A stretch of 64,000 nucleotides of DNA from Oscillatoria sp. FACHB-1406. Lineage in GTDB: Bacteria > Cyanobacteriota > Cyanobacteriia > Cyanobacteriales > Spirulinaceae. The position numbers and the translations under genes were made by a program. Under the pieces are notes generated by a model. It made no database searches, was not told where the DNA came from, and was given only the letters and a program-made list of their open reading frames with translations. The stretch spans positions 62,001 through 126,000 of the forward strand of contig NZ_JACJSM010000012.1 in assembly GCF_014698145.1 (NCBI RefSeq), given 5' to 3'. Below are positions 48,230-58,191 of this stretch, piece by piece. How positions within the stretch are numbered: the first letter of the stretch is position 1; the number at the start of each line of letters is the position of its first letter.

Positions 48230-50383
48230 CTATTCTTCTTTTACCCCGGAACTGTCTGCTGGCAGCACGGGAACGCGAGCGTATTTTAAGCCGGTAATTC
48301 CTTGCAGGGATTCGACGCTACCAGAATCAATTTTGCAGCCTATCGAGCCTTCCCGGACTAAATAGCGCAAATACTGATGGTATTCCGTCCACTCGTCGGG
48401 AGTTGAGTAAACGAGGGTTAACATTCCAGGACGCGCGATCGGCAGATTTTCTTTTGTATCTTTGGCGCGATCGATGTGCTTTTTGATGATTTCCGATCGC
48501 GTTTCCCGAAGTTTGGTACTGCTACCGGCTAAGTCGCGAATTTCCACCATTTTCTGGCTTTTCTCGTCATAAACCAGATCCAAAGTCGTATTTTGTACGA
48601 GAACGAGGTGAGAGACTTCTAAGGGAATATCGAGGCGATCGCGTATTTCCATCGCGGCTCGGGCGCAGTTGCAAATTGCGCGCAGGTGTTCGTAGCGCAA
48701 GCTGTGGAGGTGAAAGAGAGAAAATCGAGCCTGAATAGAAGCACCGATATAAAGTTGCGCAGAAATGCCGTTTTCTTGCTCTAAATGGCAGTAATGAGGC
48801 AAAATTTCTTGCATTTTGAGTTGATGTTGTTCCCAAGTCAGGCGCAAGCGCTCTTGAATCGCTTCGGCGCTGCGATCGTAGCGATCGCGTCCTTGCATGA
48901 CGGAACGATGTTCGTTAGCGCAAGCTGCTTCGTAAGCTTCCAGGGCGCTTGCGGTTTGGGCGCTGCACTGACGAAAATAGTCGCAATAAACCTCGAAATG
49001 CTGTTTGAGATAATCGAGCGCGCCGATCTCATCTTCGGTTTTCATCTCCCGGGACAAGCGATCGGCATACAGTTGCAAGTCGATCGCGAGTTGTCCGATA
49101 AATCCGGCTTGAGGTTCTAGCATCGCGGCTTCTACAACCCCCAGCGCAAGGCTAAACTGCTTCAGGAGATCCGCTCGAATCGCTAAATCGCGATCGCGCT
49201 CGAAATCGCCCATCCGCAGGGCTGCATAAAGCGGATAAACATCGCTACAAATAATCGGTTCCGGGGATAGTCCGAAACTGCGGCGCTCGGCTTCCTGGAG
49301 AAAACGCCCCTCCAAGGCGGGATGAATCCGTGCAAAGGATTCTGGGGCGGTGCGGCGGAACGGCACTTTTAAGGCGGGAACGAGGCTTTGAGCGCGATCG
49401 GCATCGAGGCGATCGAAGCGATCGGCGCGATCGCTAACCACTGCAATACAACCCAACCAAAGACTTGACAAATCCTGTTCGTTGTGTATTGATTCCCGCC
49501 AGAGGGGAATAATGAGGAGGGAACGAACGCCCGCTTCCAGCAGTAATTCTTCGAGTTCTGTCGGGCAATCGCGCTCGAGGTTCGGCACGTTCCAAATGCG
49601 GTGAGATTCGGCGGCGCGGCGGAAGTGAGAACCTTCTAAAATATCTAACGGCAGCGTTTCATCTTCTTGTAACTCGCCCTGCCAATCGAAGAGAATACGC
49701 GCGCGATTGTCGCTGACACTGACAAGCAGGTGTCCGGAAGCGCGAAACAGCGATCGCAACTGTTCGCCCAGTTTAGCAAACGCCTGGGGTTCGACGAAGG
49801 AATTTTGCGCGATCGCCCACGCCATCAAGCGTTGAACTTGCTCGCGCGCTGTAATATCCAACCCTTCCCACAGCAATTGTCCCGTAACGCGGTAATTCGA
49901 CCAGCGAATTTTTTCTTCCCAAAACTGCGATGAAATCGTTTCTTCGCTCAGCCATTGCGCGAAATCGATATCGACGAATTCATCGAGATCCGGATCGATG
50001 CGTTCGACTTTGAGATCCTGCGATCGCAACCAAAATTCCACATAACGCACCTGAGAACCACGCACCGCTACCACAATCGGTTCGTCGAGAAACTGCCAAT
50101 CGCCCCCTTCTAGCTGGTAAATATCTCGCAGGATCGGGCGCAGCAAATGGCGGTGATAGAGTCGTTCTTGCATTGCTTCGTCAAAATCGACGAAGAGATC
50201 GCACAATCGCCTTCCCTCTACTGTTGGCGTTCCCATCACCTCGGTAAAAGCAGCGTTAGCTTCCCGAACGGCTAGCGTAGCGGAATCCAGTAGCGCGATC
50301 GCGAACTGACTGTGTTGTCCGACAGCACTCAACCAGTCCGCACGTCGGGAATAAGAATTAGCATTTGTAGAAGTGTCGAGCAT
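48230..50383 (-). CDS. GAF-domain protein, PAS-like N-terminus, no output domain seen
   Basis: A 717-residue soluble protein. The N-terminal part (about 15-150) is PAS-like (SQFAIALLDSATLAVREANAAFTEVMG). A GAF-type domain spans about 205-350 (LRSLFRASGHLLVSVSDN ... LLIIPLWRES). The C-terminal half (about 370-700) is long and helical, with no recognised kinase, cyclase or DNA-binding domain. It may sense a small molecule or light and act by protein contact. Function is unknown; downstream lies a small antitoxin-like gene on the same strand. Confidence 0.75.
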   Translation of the reverse strand: MLDTSTNANSYSRRADWLSAVGQHSQFAIALLDSATLAVREANAAFTEVMGTPTVEGRRLCDLFVDFDEAMQERLYHRHLLRPILRDIYQLEGGDWQFLDEPIVVAVRGSQVRYVEFWLRSQDLKVERIDPDLDEFVDIDFAQWLSEETISSQFWEEKIRWSNYRVTGQLLWEGLDITAREQVQRLMAWAIAQNSFVEPQAFAKLGEQLRSLFRASGHLLVSVSDNRARILFDWQGELQEDETLPLDILEGSHFRRAAESHRIWNVPNLERDCPTELEELLLEAGVRSLLIIPLWRESIHNEQDLSSLWLGCIAVVSDRADRFDRLDADRAQSLVPALKVPFRRTAPESFARIHPALEGRFLQEAERRSFGLSPEPIICSDVYPLYAALRMGDFERDRDLAIRADLLKQFSLALGVVEAAMLEPQAGFIGQLAIDLQLYADRLSREMKTEDEIGALDYLKQHFEVYCDYFRQCSAQTASALEAYEAACANEHRSVMQGRDRYDRSAEAIQERLRLTWEQHQLKMQEILPHYCHLEQENGISAQLYIGASIQARFSLFHLHSLRYEHLRAICNCARAAMEIRDRLDIPLEVSHLVLVQNTTLDLVYDEKSQKMVEIRDLAGSSTKLRETRSEIIKKHIDRAKDTKENLPIARPGMLTLVYSTPDEWTEYHQYLRYLVREGSIGCKIDSGSVESLQGITGLKYARVPVLPADSSGVKEE

Positions 50384-50499
50384 GGGATTTCTGGAGGCGA
50401 GAGGGAGACTGCAATAGCACTATTCATATTGATACGTCTCTCAAACCCACCGTTCAGTATATTTTTATCAGTATATTTTTAGCTCGATCGCTATAAAAA

Positions 50500-50584
50500 C
50501 GGAGAGGGTGGGATTTGAACCCACGGACTCTTTCGAGTCACTCGATTTCAAGTCGAGCGCAATCGACCACTCTGCCACCTCTCC
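50500..50584 (-). tRNA. tRNA-Ser (anticodon UGA)
   Basis: 85-nt tRNA on the minus strand. The 7-bp acceptor stem GGAGAGG (50584-50578) pairs with CCTCTCC, followed by discriminator G (50500). The anticodon stem-loop has CTCGA CTTGAAA TCGAG with anticodon TGA. The T-arm has GGGTTCAAATCCC. A long variable arm, typical of serine tRNAs, is present (GACTCGAAAGAGTC). CCA is not encoded. Confidence 0.95.
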
Positions 50585-50612
50585 AATAGCTCCTATCATA
50601 GCAAGTGTTGGT

Positions 50613-51512
50613 TTAATTTTCACAGGTGTAGAGGGTTTTGCGGGACGCAACCGCGCCGGTTTCATCCGCCCACACGAGATCGATGCGCTTAACTTCGCCT
50701 GCTTGCAGAGATACCAACGAAAAGTTGCGCCAAGTGCGATCGCTCGATTGTTCGGTGCGGGGAACGACGGCTGCATTGTAGTACACCGTTCCATCCGGCG
50801 GCGTACAAACTGCAACCCGCGATCGCTCTTTTGTGTGGCGCAAACTGTGGTGCATATGGCCGAAGGTCACTAACGGAATGCGCCGCCCCCCAGCGCGGAC
50901 TTTCGAGATCGCATCAGCAAAATCCGGATCGCCGAAATCGCCCCCTTCCGGAAACCAATCTTTCCCGCAAATATCCTCGGCGCGATCGCCTAATCCGAAC
51001 GGGCCATTATGACCCAGAAAAACGATCGTGTCGCAAGCTGCTTCTCGAGCGGCAGCAACAATTCTCTCCGTTGATTCCGTAAAACTACTGATACTGTAGC
51101 GCTCGCGATAAAACTTCTCATTCTTCCATTCCTGACCGCCCCAACTAAACGGGCGACTCCCCACCACCGACAGTCCCAACTCCGGAAAATCGCGATAGCT
51201 GAAGCCAACGTGAGCATCTCCTAATAAATCTAACTGCTGTTGGACGCGATCCTCTTTCTTGCGATTGTAGGGGGCGCGCTTGATTCCCCAAGGCGAGGCA
51301 CTGTACCACGCATCATGATTTCCCGCGATCGCGGCAAACGGCACTGGAGTCGCCGCAACCTGCCGCACCACCTCCACCGACTCATTGCCAAAATCGCCCA
51401 CAAACAGCGCGAGATCGACTCCTAAATGCTGTAGCGCCGCGCCATCTCCCTCATCCCATCGATCGTGAATATCGCCGATAACCGCGATCGTAATCTCTCC
51501 CTCTCGTGCCAT
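50613..51512 (-). CDS. Metallophosphoesterase (TIGR04168-like)
   Basis: A 299-residue calcineurin-like phosphoesterase. The metal-binding motifs are GDIHDRW (13-19), FVGDFGN, GNHDAW, and GH(N/M)xxH-type motifs (LGHNGPFG and TFGHMHHSL). Similarity to the cyanobacterial/plant TIGR04168 family is from memory. Start is ATG at 51512. It lies next to the tRNA-Ser gene. The physiological substrate of this family is not known. Confidence 0.85.
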   Translation of the reverse strand: MAREGEITIAVIGDIHDRWDEGDGAALQHLGVDLALFVGDFGNESVEVVRQVAATPVPFAAIAGNHDAWYSASPWGIKRAPYNRKKEDRVQQQLDLLGDAHVGFSYRDFPELGLSVVGSRPFSWGGQEWKNEKFYRERYSISSFTESTERIVAAAREAACDTIVFLGHNGPFGLGDRAEDICGKDWFPEGGDFGDPDFADAISKVRAGGRRIPLVTFGHMHHSLRHTKERSRVAVCTPPDGTVYYNAAVVPRTEQSSDRTWRNFSLVSLQAGEVKRIDLVWADETGAVASRKTLYTCEN

Positions 51513-51681
51513 ACTTACTTCTCGACAAACGCTCTTTCCTAGGATATCGATTTTTCACGCAGGTCGTTTTCTCTCGGCGATCGCTTCAGGAGATTCGACC
51601 TCTACACGAGTTGGAGTTAACAGGATCCTTTCCAGTTGGGTCTAGCAATGAAGAATCCCCGCACTTCTAGGGCGGAGACTG

Positions 51682-52248
51682 TCAAGAATTCTGTTGCGAC
51701 TTCGAGGGTAAATCTAGAAAGTCGCGAATTTCCTTGGCACAGCGCTTACACTCAAACCAACGCAGAGACAGTCCAAACATCGGATGCAAAAATAACAGAC
51801 TGCCCCGAATTAACATCAGCTTGGATAAGAGCGACATATTCGAGAAGTCCTGTTTCCCTTGGGACAGTAGAATGATGACTCGATGGGGCTGGAAGAGAAC
51901 TCGATCCATCACAATGACATCGGCAACTTTTTTCAAGGGATACTCCACGAGTTTTTTCCCCCATAAAGTGCGTTGCTCGAACCTTAATTTCCCCGTGATT
52001 TTATTCAGCCGTAGGGTTCTAATTCTTCCTTCCAGTGCGATCGCGCCGGTTAATAATCCTGCGAGGATGACGAGCAAAATGATACTCAGGATTGCGATCC
52101 GTGGATCGTCTTGATTGGGAGAACCTTTGAGCGCAAAAAAGCTGAGAAGCGCCAAAAACTTGAGCGTTAAGTAACTCAGCGCTAACCATGTTCCCCAAGG
52201 AACATAGCGCATCGTCAGAGTATTGGAGGTGCGTTGAACTAATTTCAT
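51682..52248 (-). CDS. Membrane protein with PH-like C-terminal part
   Basis: A 188-residue protein with two transmembrane helices (about 15-40 and 50-72) followed by a soluble beta-rich region (GRIRTLRLNKITGKLRFEQRTLWG) that resembles small bacterial PH-like membrane proteins. The C-terminus has a CKRCAKE segment with two cysteines. Start is ATG at 52248. Function unknown. Confidence 0.6.
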   Translation of the reverse strand: MKLVQRTSNTLTMRYVPWGTWLALSYLTLKFLALLSFFALKGSPNQDDPRIAILSIILLVILAGLLTGAIALEGRIRTLRLNKITGKLRFEQRTLWGKKLVEYPLKKVADVIVMDRVLFQPHRVIILLSQGKQDFSNMSLLSKLMLIRGSLLFLHPMFGLSLRWFECKRCAKEIRDFLDLPSKSQQNS

Positions 52249-52443
52249 TAGTCTACGGAGTTTGCTCTCGTTTGGCTTTGCGCAAATCGCAATGCTTATC
52301 CATCCAGACTATCTCAGAATTTTGCAACTATCCAACAGATGGATTAATTCCGAGCTAAGACGAAGAAAACCAAGCCAACTAGAGAACCAACGGAAAACCC
52401 CTCCAATTTGTAGATTGAGGAACCCGTCGAGCGATTAACGAGC

Positions 52444-53232
52444 CTAAGAGTGGGGACGAAATTGCTGCTCGATCGCGCGTACCACAGCCCAGCGCGGTAA
52501 AAAGCGAGAAATGTTCGCAACGAATTGATTGGACATTTCCCCCGGAACTAGCGTACAATCGCCGCGCTCCAGCGCTTCCAAGCTTTGACGCACCACGACT
52601 TCCGGCGAGAGCGATTGCTTGTTGGCTTCTTGGGCGTTTTTGAACGGATTAAAGCCTGCAACCTCAAAAAACTTCGTTTTCGTCGGCCCGGGACAAACCG
52701 CGAGGATTTTTACGCCCGTGTTGCGATTCTCTCCCCAGAGTGCCTCGCTAAAGTGGAGGACAAAAGCTTTACTGGCGCTGTAAATGGCGAGGTAAGGTAT
52801 GGGTTGAAAGCCAGCGATCGAAGAAATATTGATAATTTGTCCGGAACCGCGCTGCTGCATCGGAGGAAGGAAATGATAAGTCAAATCCACCAACGCCAGA
52901 ATGTTGAGTTGAATCATTTTTAGCTGCTTGTCGCGGGAGTTTTCAGTAAATGGTCCGTAATCGCCGAATCCAGCATTGTTGATTAAAGTGTCGATCGCAA
53001 CGCCTGCTTCTGTCACCGCTGCCACGACTTCGGGAACCGCATCCGCTTGCGTCAAATCTTTAGCAATAACCTCAACTCTCACGCCGTGGCGATCGCGCAG
53101 TTCCCCTGCTAAGGCTTCCAGTGTATCGCGAGATCGCGCCACCAACACCAAATCCAGCTTGCGCTCGGCCAGCACCCGAGCGTAAGTCTCCCCAATCCCC
53201 GATGAAGCACCTGTAATTAACGCGGTAGCCAT
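52444..53232 (-). CDS. Short-chain dehydrogenase/reductase
   Basis: A 262-residue classical SDR. The NAD(P)-binding motif is TGASSGIG (7-14), the structural NNAG is at about 85-88, and the catalytic Ser-Tyr-Lys are S137 or S138 (NISSIAG), Y151 and K155 (YSASKAF). Arg33 after strand 2 (VARSRD) favours NADP(H). The substrate is not predictable. Start is ATG at 53232. It is divergent from the ABC1 kinase gene. Confidence 0.9.
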   Translation of the reverse strand: MATALITGASSGIGETYARVLAERKLDLVLVARSRDTLEALAGELRDRHGVRVEVIAKDLTQADAVPEVVAAVTEAGVAIDTLINNAGFGDYGPFTENSRDKQLKMIQLNILALVDLTYHFLPPMQQRGSGQIINISSIAGFQPIPYLAIYSASKAFVLHFSEALWGENRNTGVKILAVCPGPTKTKFFEVAGFNPFKNAQEANKQSLSPEVVVRQSLEALERGDCTLVPGEMSNQFVANISRFLPRWAVVRAIEQQFRPHS

Positions 53233-53500
53233 AAACTAATGATTTTTTACGATAACTTTTTCAAAAATTTTGGGAGTGCGAACCTCCTCCCTCGCGGTTC
53301 TCCTCGAAAACGAGTATCTTCGCTCGCTGTTCTTGTCCGTATTAATAGCGTACAATGATAATGAAGAATCATGTAGTTCTGTATACAACTGCTTAAAAAA
53401 CGCTAAAAACAAAATGAGATCGAACTAGGTACTAGAACCTAGAGCGCTCGAAAGTTAGCCATTTCCTCCTGGAGTGGAGGGGAGAACAACCCGTAACAAA

Positions 53501-55129
53501 ATGCAACAACCTAAAAAATACGACGCTGATTGGATCGCGCGATACTATCGTCGCCGCCCGTGGGAAGCGATCGCGCGAGTATTTAAAATTCTTTGGTTTC
53601 TGGGCGGATTCCTCTTGCGGATGGTGCTAGATGACTGGTTCCACCAAAGCGAGAAAAATAAACTCAAACGCGCTTCTGAGTTACGACATACCCTCACCCG
53701 TTTGGGGCCGACCTTTATTAAAGTCGGTCAAGCCCTCTCCACCCGACCGGACTTGGTTCGCAAAGATTATTTAGAAGAATTAATCAAACTTCAAGATAGA
53801 CTGCCGCCTTTCGACACCGCGATCGCCTTTAACATTATCGAACGCGAACTCGGGCGATCGATTGAAGAACTATATCGGGAAATTTCCCCTCACCCCGTCG
53901 CCGCTGCCAGTCTCGGACAAGTCTATCGCGCCTTCCTGCATACCGGCGAAGAAGTCGCCGTTAAAGTGCAGCGCCCCAACTTACTCCCCGTCATCAGCCG
54001 AGATCTGTACTTAATGCGCTGGGCTGCCGGTTGGATGGCTCCTTGGTTGCCCCTAAACATGGGTCACGACCTCACCTTAATTGTCGATGAATTCGGTACA
54101 AAACTATTTGAAGAGATCGACTACCTCAACGAAGGGCGCAATGCCGAACGCTTTGCCGCCAACTTCCAAGACGATCCCACCGTTAAAGTTCCCGCCATTT
54201 ATTGGCGCTACGCCAGTTCCCGCGTCCTGACGCTGGAATGGATTAACGGTTACAAACTCAACGACACCGAAAATATTCGCGCCCTCGGTTTCGACCCCAA
54301 CGCCATTGTTGAAATTGGTGTCGTTTCCGGACTGCGACAACTGCTCGAATTTGGCTTTTTCCACGCCGATCCCCATCCCGGAAACCTGTTTGCCACCTTA
54401 GACGGACGCATGGCATTTATCGATTTCGGAATGATGGATCAGTTGGACGAACGAACCAAAGAAACCCTCGCCGCTTCGGTCGTTCATTTAATTAATAAAG
54501 ACTACTACGCCCTCGCCGACGACTTTATAACGCTAGGCTTTTTAGCCCCCGGCACGGAAATCGAACCGATTATTCCTGCCCTCGAGAAAGTGTTAGGGAA
54601 AGCGATGGATGAAAGCGTCGGTAACTTCAACTTCAAAACCATCACCGATGAGTTTTCTGAGTTGATGTTCGATTATCCGTTCCGCGTACCGGCGAAGTTT
54701 TCTTTAATTATTCGCTCCCTCGTCACCCAAGAAGGTTTAGCCCTTTCTCTGGATCCAAACTTTAAGATTGTCGAAATCGCTTATCCCTACGTCGCGCAAC
54801 GCCTATTAAAAGGCGAATCGCCCGCCATGCGCAGCCGCTTGTTGGAAGTGCTGTTTAAAGATGGTAAATTCCAATGGCAGCGCTTGGAAAATATGTTAGG
54901 GATTGCGCGATCGGGTGGCAACTTCGATCTGTTGCCCACTGCCCAACTCGGTTTACAATACCTTTTGTCTAAAGAAGGATTGTACCTTCGCAATCAACTC
55001 CTGTTAGCACTGACAGAAGGCGATCGCTTGCACACCGAAGAAGTTGGGCGTTTGTGGCATCTGGTTAAAGATGAGATTCAACCCGCTCGCTTATTTGACG
55101 TTGCTCTGAGCGCCTTAAGCAGCAAATAG
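53501..55129 (+). CDS. ABC1/UbiB-family atypical kinase
   Basis: A 542-residue ABC1K/UbiB protein. The KxGQ motif is K74-V75-G76-Q77 (KVGQALSTRPDLV), followed by the Ala-rich loop (AAASLGQVYRA), VAVKVQRP, HADPHPGNLF and FIDFGMM. Cyanobacterial and plastid members regulate prenylquinone metabolism and photosystem stability. ATG 53501 is used; a GTG at 53474 is possible, where TGGAGG lies 11 bases upstream. A possible peripheral membrane association is known for the family. Downstream lies a small membrane protein gene (55402) after a 270-bp gap. Confidence 0.93.
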   Translation: MQQPKKYDADWIARYYRRRPWEAIARVFKILWFLGGFLLRMVLDDWFHQSEKNKLKRASELRHTLTRLGPTFIKVGQALSTRPDLVRKDYLEELIKLQDRLPPFDTAIAFNIIERELGRSIEELYREISPHPVAAASLGQVYRAFLHTGEEVAVKVQRPNLLPVISRDLYLMRWAAGWMAPWLPLNMGHDLTLIVDEFGTKLFEEIDYLNEGRNAERFAANFQDDPTVKVPAIYWRYASSRVLTLEWINGYKLNDTENIRALGFDPNAIVEIGVVSGLRQLLEFGFFHADPHPGNLFATLDGRMAFIDFGMMDQLDERTKETLAASVVHLINKDYYALADDFITLGFLAPGTEIEPIIPALEKVLGKAMDESVGNFNFKTITDEFSELMFDYPFRVPAKFSLIIRSLVTQEGLALSLDPNFKIVEIAYPYVAQRLLKGESPAMRSRLLEVLFKDGKFQWQRLENMLGIARSGGNFDLLPTAQLGLQYLLSKEGLYLRNQLLLALTEGDRLHTEEVGRLWHLVKDEIQPARLFDVALSALSSK

Positions 55130-55180
55130 TGCATAGTGAATAAGTAGGAGAGTGTAAAAAAAGTGCGATCGAATTCGTAG

Positions 55181-55237
55181 GGGCGGGTTTAGCTAAGACC
55201 CTTGCTATGATGTAAATTCATCAGTCAAAACCCGCCC
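55181..55237. repeat. Inverted repeat GGGCGGGTTT...AAACCCGCCC
   Basis: Arms GGGCGGGTTT (55181-55190) and AAACCCGCCC (55228-55237) around a 37-nt loop, downstream of the ABC1 kinase gene. GCCCGCCCTAC at about 55260 echoes it, and GTAGGGGCG resembles the family-2 interior motif. Confidence 0.55.
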
Positions 55238-55342
55238 TCTTCAAGTTAAGGTGATTTATGCCCGCCCTACTTAGTTAGTCGTGAATAGTAGAGGGTTAGG
55301 ATAAAAGTGAATTGAAAACAATCGATTGACTTCCAACTCCTT

Positions 55343-55400
55343 ACTAATAACTATCCACTATTAACGATTCATTATCAATTAACCATTATCAATTATCCAC
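55343..55400 (+). repeat. Heptanucleotide repeat before the small membrane gene
   Basis: Eight to nine 7-mers such as CTAATAA, CTATCCA, TTATCAA and TTAACCA, reaching directly to the GTG start at 55402. They replace any normal Shine-Dalgarno sequence. Confidence 0.75.
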
Positions 55401-55401
55401 T

Positions 55402-55773
55402 GTGTACCCATTTCCCGAACCTCTCTTTGGTCTCTTAGGCGTTGGCTTATTCATCGGTATGACGTGCGGCGTAACCTTTGAAGCCGCCCTCAAACAAGGC
55501 CTATTAGAATGGCAAAAAGATCGCACCAGCAATCTTTTATCCAAAATGCAAGGAACCTCGGTCATCCTGCCATTTATCGGTATTATCATCGGGACTTGGC
55601 TATTTCTCGGCTCGGGTTTATCTATTTTTGGTTTGCCGAGTTGGTTGGCTGTCGGTGCGTCCTTTGTGCTGACTGTGTTTACGAGCTTTCTGATTTGGAA
55701 ACAACTCGGGGAACTCCTGATTGAACTTCAACGCGGCGGTTCGCGCGCACTCGACCTCGACTTACCCGAATAG
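55402..55773 (+). CDS. Small membrane protein, unknown function
   Basis: A 123-residue protein with two or three transmembrane helices (about 9-25, 50-70 and 75-95) and an acidic C-terminus (RALDLDLPE). Start is GTG at 55402, inside a heptanucleotide-repeat leader. It resembles conserved cyanobacterial membrane proteins of unknown function. It precedes the DUF1517 gene by 94 bp. Confidence 0.65.
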   Translation: MYPFPEPLFGLLGVGLFIGMTCGVTFEAALKQGLLEWQKDRTSNLLSKMQGTSVILPFIGIIIGTWLFLGSGLSIFGLPSWLAVGASFVLTVFTSFLIWKQLGELLIELQRGGSRALDLDLPE

Positions 55774-55867
55774 ACGCAACTTTGAAGCTTTAGAACGAGA
55801 TCCGAAAATTAGCCGATTGTTGGTGTAGAACAGCATTAGGAAGCTCAATTTTCGGGTCTCAGTTTAT

Positions 55868-57124
55868 ATGTTAAATAAAGTTAAAATTCGATACATTTTT
55901 GCCACTTTATGCTCTCTGGCGGTCTTGAATGCCGTAGATTTATCGTTTCCCGTCGATAACGCCAACTTCCAGCTACAAACCCAAGCCCAAGCCAAGAAAA
56001 GCGGGGGTACGAGCGGCGGTGGTTCTTTTCGCTCCTCCCCTTCGAGTTCGAGTCGCAGCAGTTCTTCTTCGAGTAAATCTTCTTCAAGTTCGAGTCGCAG
56101 CAGTTCCCCTTCACCAAAAAGAGATTCAAGTCCTTCTCGCTCCCGAAGCAATCAACGCGAGCGCACAGCACCTTCAACCTATCGCCCGCCGATAGTTGTT
56201 CCCAGAACCGTTACTCCTCAGCGCACTCAACCCTCTTCCACTTATCGCGCGCCGGTTTATGCTCCTTCTCAACCCCCTGTGTATGCGCCTCCTGCGAGTT
56301 CTACCTATTATCCTCCCTCTCGGGAATCAGTAGAGTATCGCACCTATAGCGTTCCGAGTTCCAATGGGGGGGACGTGCGGGGGACTCCGACGACGAGTAA
56401 TGAGGTTTACATCAACGATACTTCAGGGCGCGATCGCATTATTATATTGTTCGCCCTACTCGGAATCAGTATTCCGCTCTTCCTACTGCTATATTTCCTG
56501 TTTAAGAAAATGGGAACAGGGAAGGGCAATGGTGCTGTTACGGCTATAGAAAAAGAACGCGATAACGACACTGTTACCCTGTCTAAACTTCAAGTTGCTC
56601 TGCTCGTTACCGATAGCACCATTCAAGAAGAACTGTCGCAGTTAAGCTTGAGTGTAGATACCGGCACGCCGGAAGGACGATGGGAATTGTTGCAAGAATC
56701 GCTGTTAATTTTGCAGCGCAATTCCGATGTTTGGACGTATGCAGTATCGAGTTCGGAATCGACGAATATTGATACCGCAGAAACGACCTTTCAACAGCGT
56801 TGTTTTGAGGAACGGAGTAAGTTCTCTCGAGAGACATTGAGTAATGTTGAGGGTGAAGTAAAAACTCGTCCGGTCGCAACGTTAGATGAAGAGATTGGGG
56901 CCTATGTTGTGGTAACACTACTGTTAGGTACGGCGGAGGATAAACCGTTATTTGGTGCGATTCGTTCGACGGATGAATTAAAAGATGCGATCGCGAAATT
57001 AGCGGCGATGCGATCGGACTATTTAATGACCTTCTACCTATTCTGGACTCCTCAACAAGCGGGTCAAGGATTATCGGACGAAGAAATGATAACGGAGTAT
57101 ACGAATTTATATCGCCTTGCGTAG
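55868..57124 (+). CDS. DUF1517 protein
   Basis: A 418-residue protein of the DUF1517 family found in cyanobacteria and plant chloroplasts. A signal-like N-terminus (hydrophobic 8-25) is followed by a low-complexity Ser-rich region (about 48-95) and a Pro/Thr-rich region, then one transmembrane helix (about 194-216; FALLGISIPLFLLLYFLF) and a globular C-terminus with VALLVTDSTIQEEL and conserved acidic motifs. It is probably anchored in the membrane. Function unknown. Start is ATG at 55868. Confidence 0.85.
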   Translation: MLNKVKIRYIFATLCSLAVLNAVDLSFPVDNANFQLQTQAQAKKSGGTSGGGSFRSSPSSSSRSSSSSSKSSSSSSRSSSPSPKRDSSPSRSRSNQRERTAPSTYRPPIVVPRTVTPQRTQPSSTYRAPVYAPSQPPVYAPPASSTYYPPSRESVEYRTYSVPSSNGGDVRGTPTTSNEVYINDTSGRDRIIILFALLGISIPLFLLLYFLFKKMGTGKGNGAVTAIEKERDNDTVTLSKLQVALLVTDSTIQEELSQLSLSVDTGTPEGRWELLQESLLILQRNSDVWTYAVSSSESTNIDTAETTFQQRCFEERSKFSRETLSNVEGEVKTRPVATLDEEIGAYVVVTLLLGTAEDKPLFGAIRSTDELKDAIAKLAAMRSDYLMTFYLFWTPQQAGQGLSDEEMITEYTNLYRLA

Positions 57125-57585
57125 CCTTGTGTAGGGTGCGTTAGCGAAGCGTAACGCACCGAATAAATGAGTAGGGTGCGGAGATATTTTGTAGGATGGG
57201 CAGCGCCCACCAGCCAAGACTTTCAGCATTTAGAAACGTAAATTCACAAGCCAGGAGCGCTATATAGCAACGGCAATTGAGGTTGCGGCAAATAAAATCA
57301 ATAAAGCAAGTAAAAAGACACGACTCTAGCAATTGGCAGTTCGAGTTGCACGAGGGCGTTGTGAATTTGGGGGGACTGACACCGGAGGCAACCGCGATCG
57401 CGCGAAGTCGAGGAAAACGTCGCTACCCCGCGCCACACTCCACCCTAGATGCTAGATTAGAGTATAGTTGTAACAGTTCTTAACTAAAAGTTCGGTCTTA
57501 AACAAGAACGCACGTACTGACCGTGCGACGTTCTCCTCGTCCGAACGCAATTAACATCAAACCTATTTAAGGAGACTCGATTCTG
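57125..57585. other. Repeat-bearing leader region before the 2-Cys peroxiredoxin
   Basis: About 460 bp without a gene. It holds palindromes (57135-57160 and 57197-57213). A -10-like TATAGT occurs at 57463-57468 but lacks a clear -35. A frame at 57277-57483 looks non-coding. Confidence 0.55.
57135..57160. repeat. Palindrome GGTGCGTTA-GCGAAGC-TAACGCACC type
   Basis: Arms GGTGCGTTA and TAACGCACC around a short loop, just after the DUF1517 stop codon. A widespread cyanobacterial-type palindromic repeat; a second hairpin GGGCAGCGCCC-type motif follows at 57197-57213. Confidence 0.65.
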
Positions 57586-58179
57586 ATGGAAGGATTTTTG
57601 CGCGTTGGGCAAGCAGCCCCCGATTTTACCGCTACTGCGGTTAGCGACCAAGAATTCAAAACCCTCAAGCTTTCGGACTATCGCGGCAAATACGTCATTT
57701 TATTCTTCTATCCCCTCGACTTTACCTTCGTTTGCCCGACAGAAATTATCGCATTTAGCGATCGCACCGAAGAGTTCGACAGCCTCAATACCAAAATCCT
57801 CGGCGTATCGGTAGACAGCGAATTTTCTCACCTCGCTTGGATTCAAACCGACCGCAAACAAGGCGGAATTGGCGATATTGATTATCCCCTCGTCTCCGAC
57901 ATCAAAAAAGAAATTAGCACCGCTTACAACGTCTTAGATCCAGAGGCGGGTGTTGCCCTGCGCGGACTCTTCATTATCGACAAAGAAGGCATCGTTCAAC
58001 ACGCCACCATCAACAACCTCTCCTTCGGACGCAGCGTAGATGAAACCTTGCGTACTCTCAAGGCAATCCAATACGTTCAGTCTCACCCCGATGAAGTCTG
58101 CCCTGCGGGTTGGCAAGAAGGCGACAAGACGATGGTTCCCGATCCTAAAAAATCAAAAGTCTATTTCGCTGCGGTCTAA
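57586..58179 (+). CDS. Typical 2-Cys peroxiredoxin
   Basis: A 197-residue peroxiredoxin that reduces hydrogen peroxide and alkyl hydroperoxides using thioredoxin. The peroxidatic cysteine is C50 ([10 protein letters not shown]) and the resolving cysteine is C172 (EVCPAGWQ). A GGIG motif (QGGIGDID) and a C-terminal YF (KVYFAAV) are the features that favour overoxidation sensitivity in eukaryotic-type enzymes. It resembles cyanobacterial 2-Cys Prx and chloroplast BAS1. Start is ATG at 57586. Confidence 0.95.
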   Translation: MEGFLRVGQAAPDFTATAVSDQEFKTLKLSDYRGKYVILFFYPLDFTFVCPTEIIAFSDRTEEFDSLNTKILGVSVDSEFSHLAWIQTDRKQGGIGDIDYPLVSDIKKEISTAYNVLDPEAGVALRGLFIIDKEGIVQHATINNLSFGRSVDETLRTLKAIQYVQSHPDEVCPAGWQEGDKTMVPDPKKSKVYFAAV

Positions 58180-58191
58180 AGCGTTAACTCG

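Noticed and set aside
57277-57483. 68-residue frame before the 2-Cys peroxiredoxin
   Set aside because: Atypical composition and no ribosome binding site; it lies in a repeat-bearing leader region.
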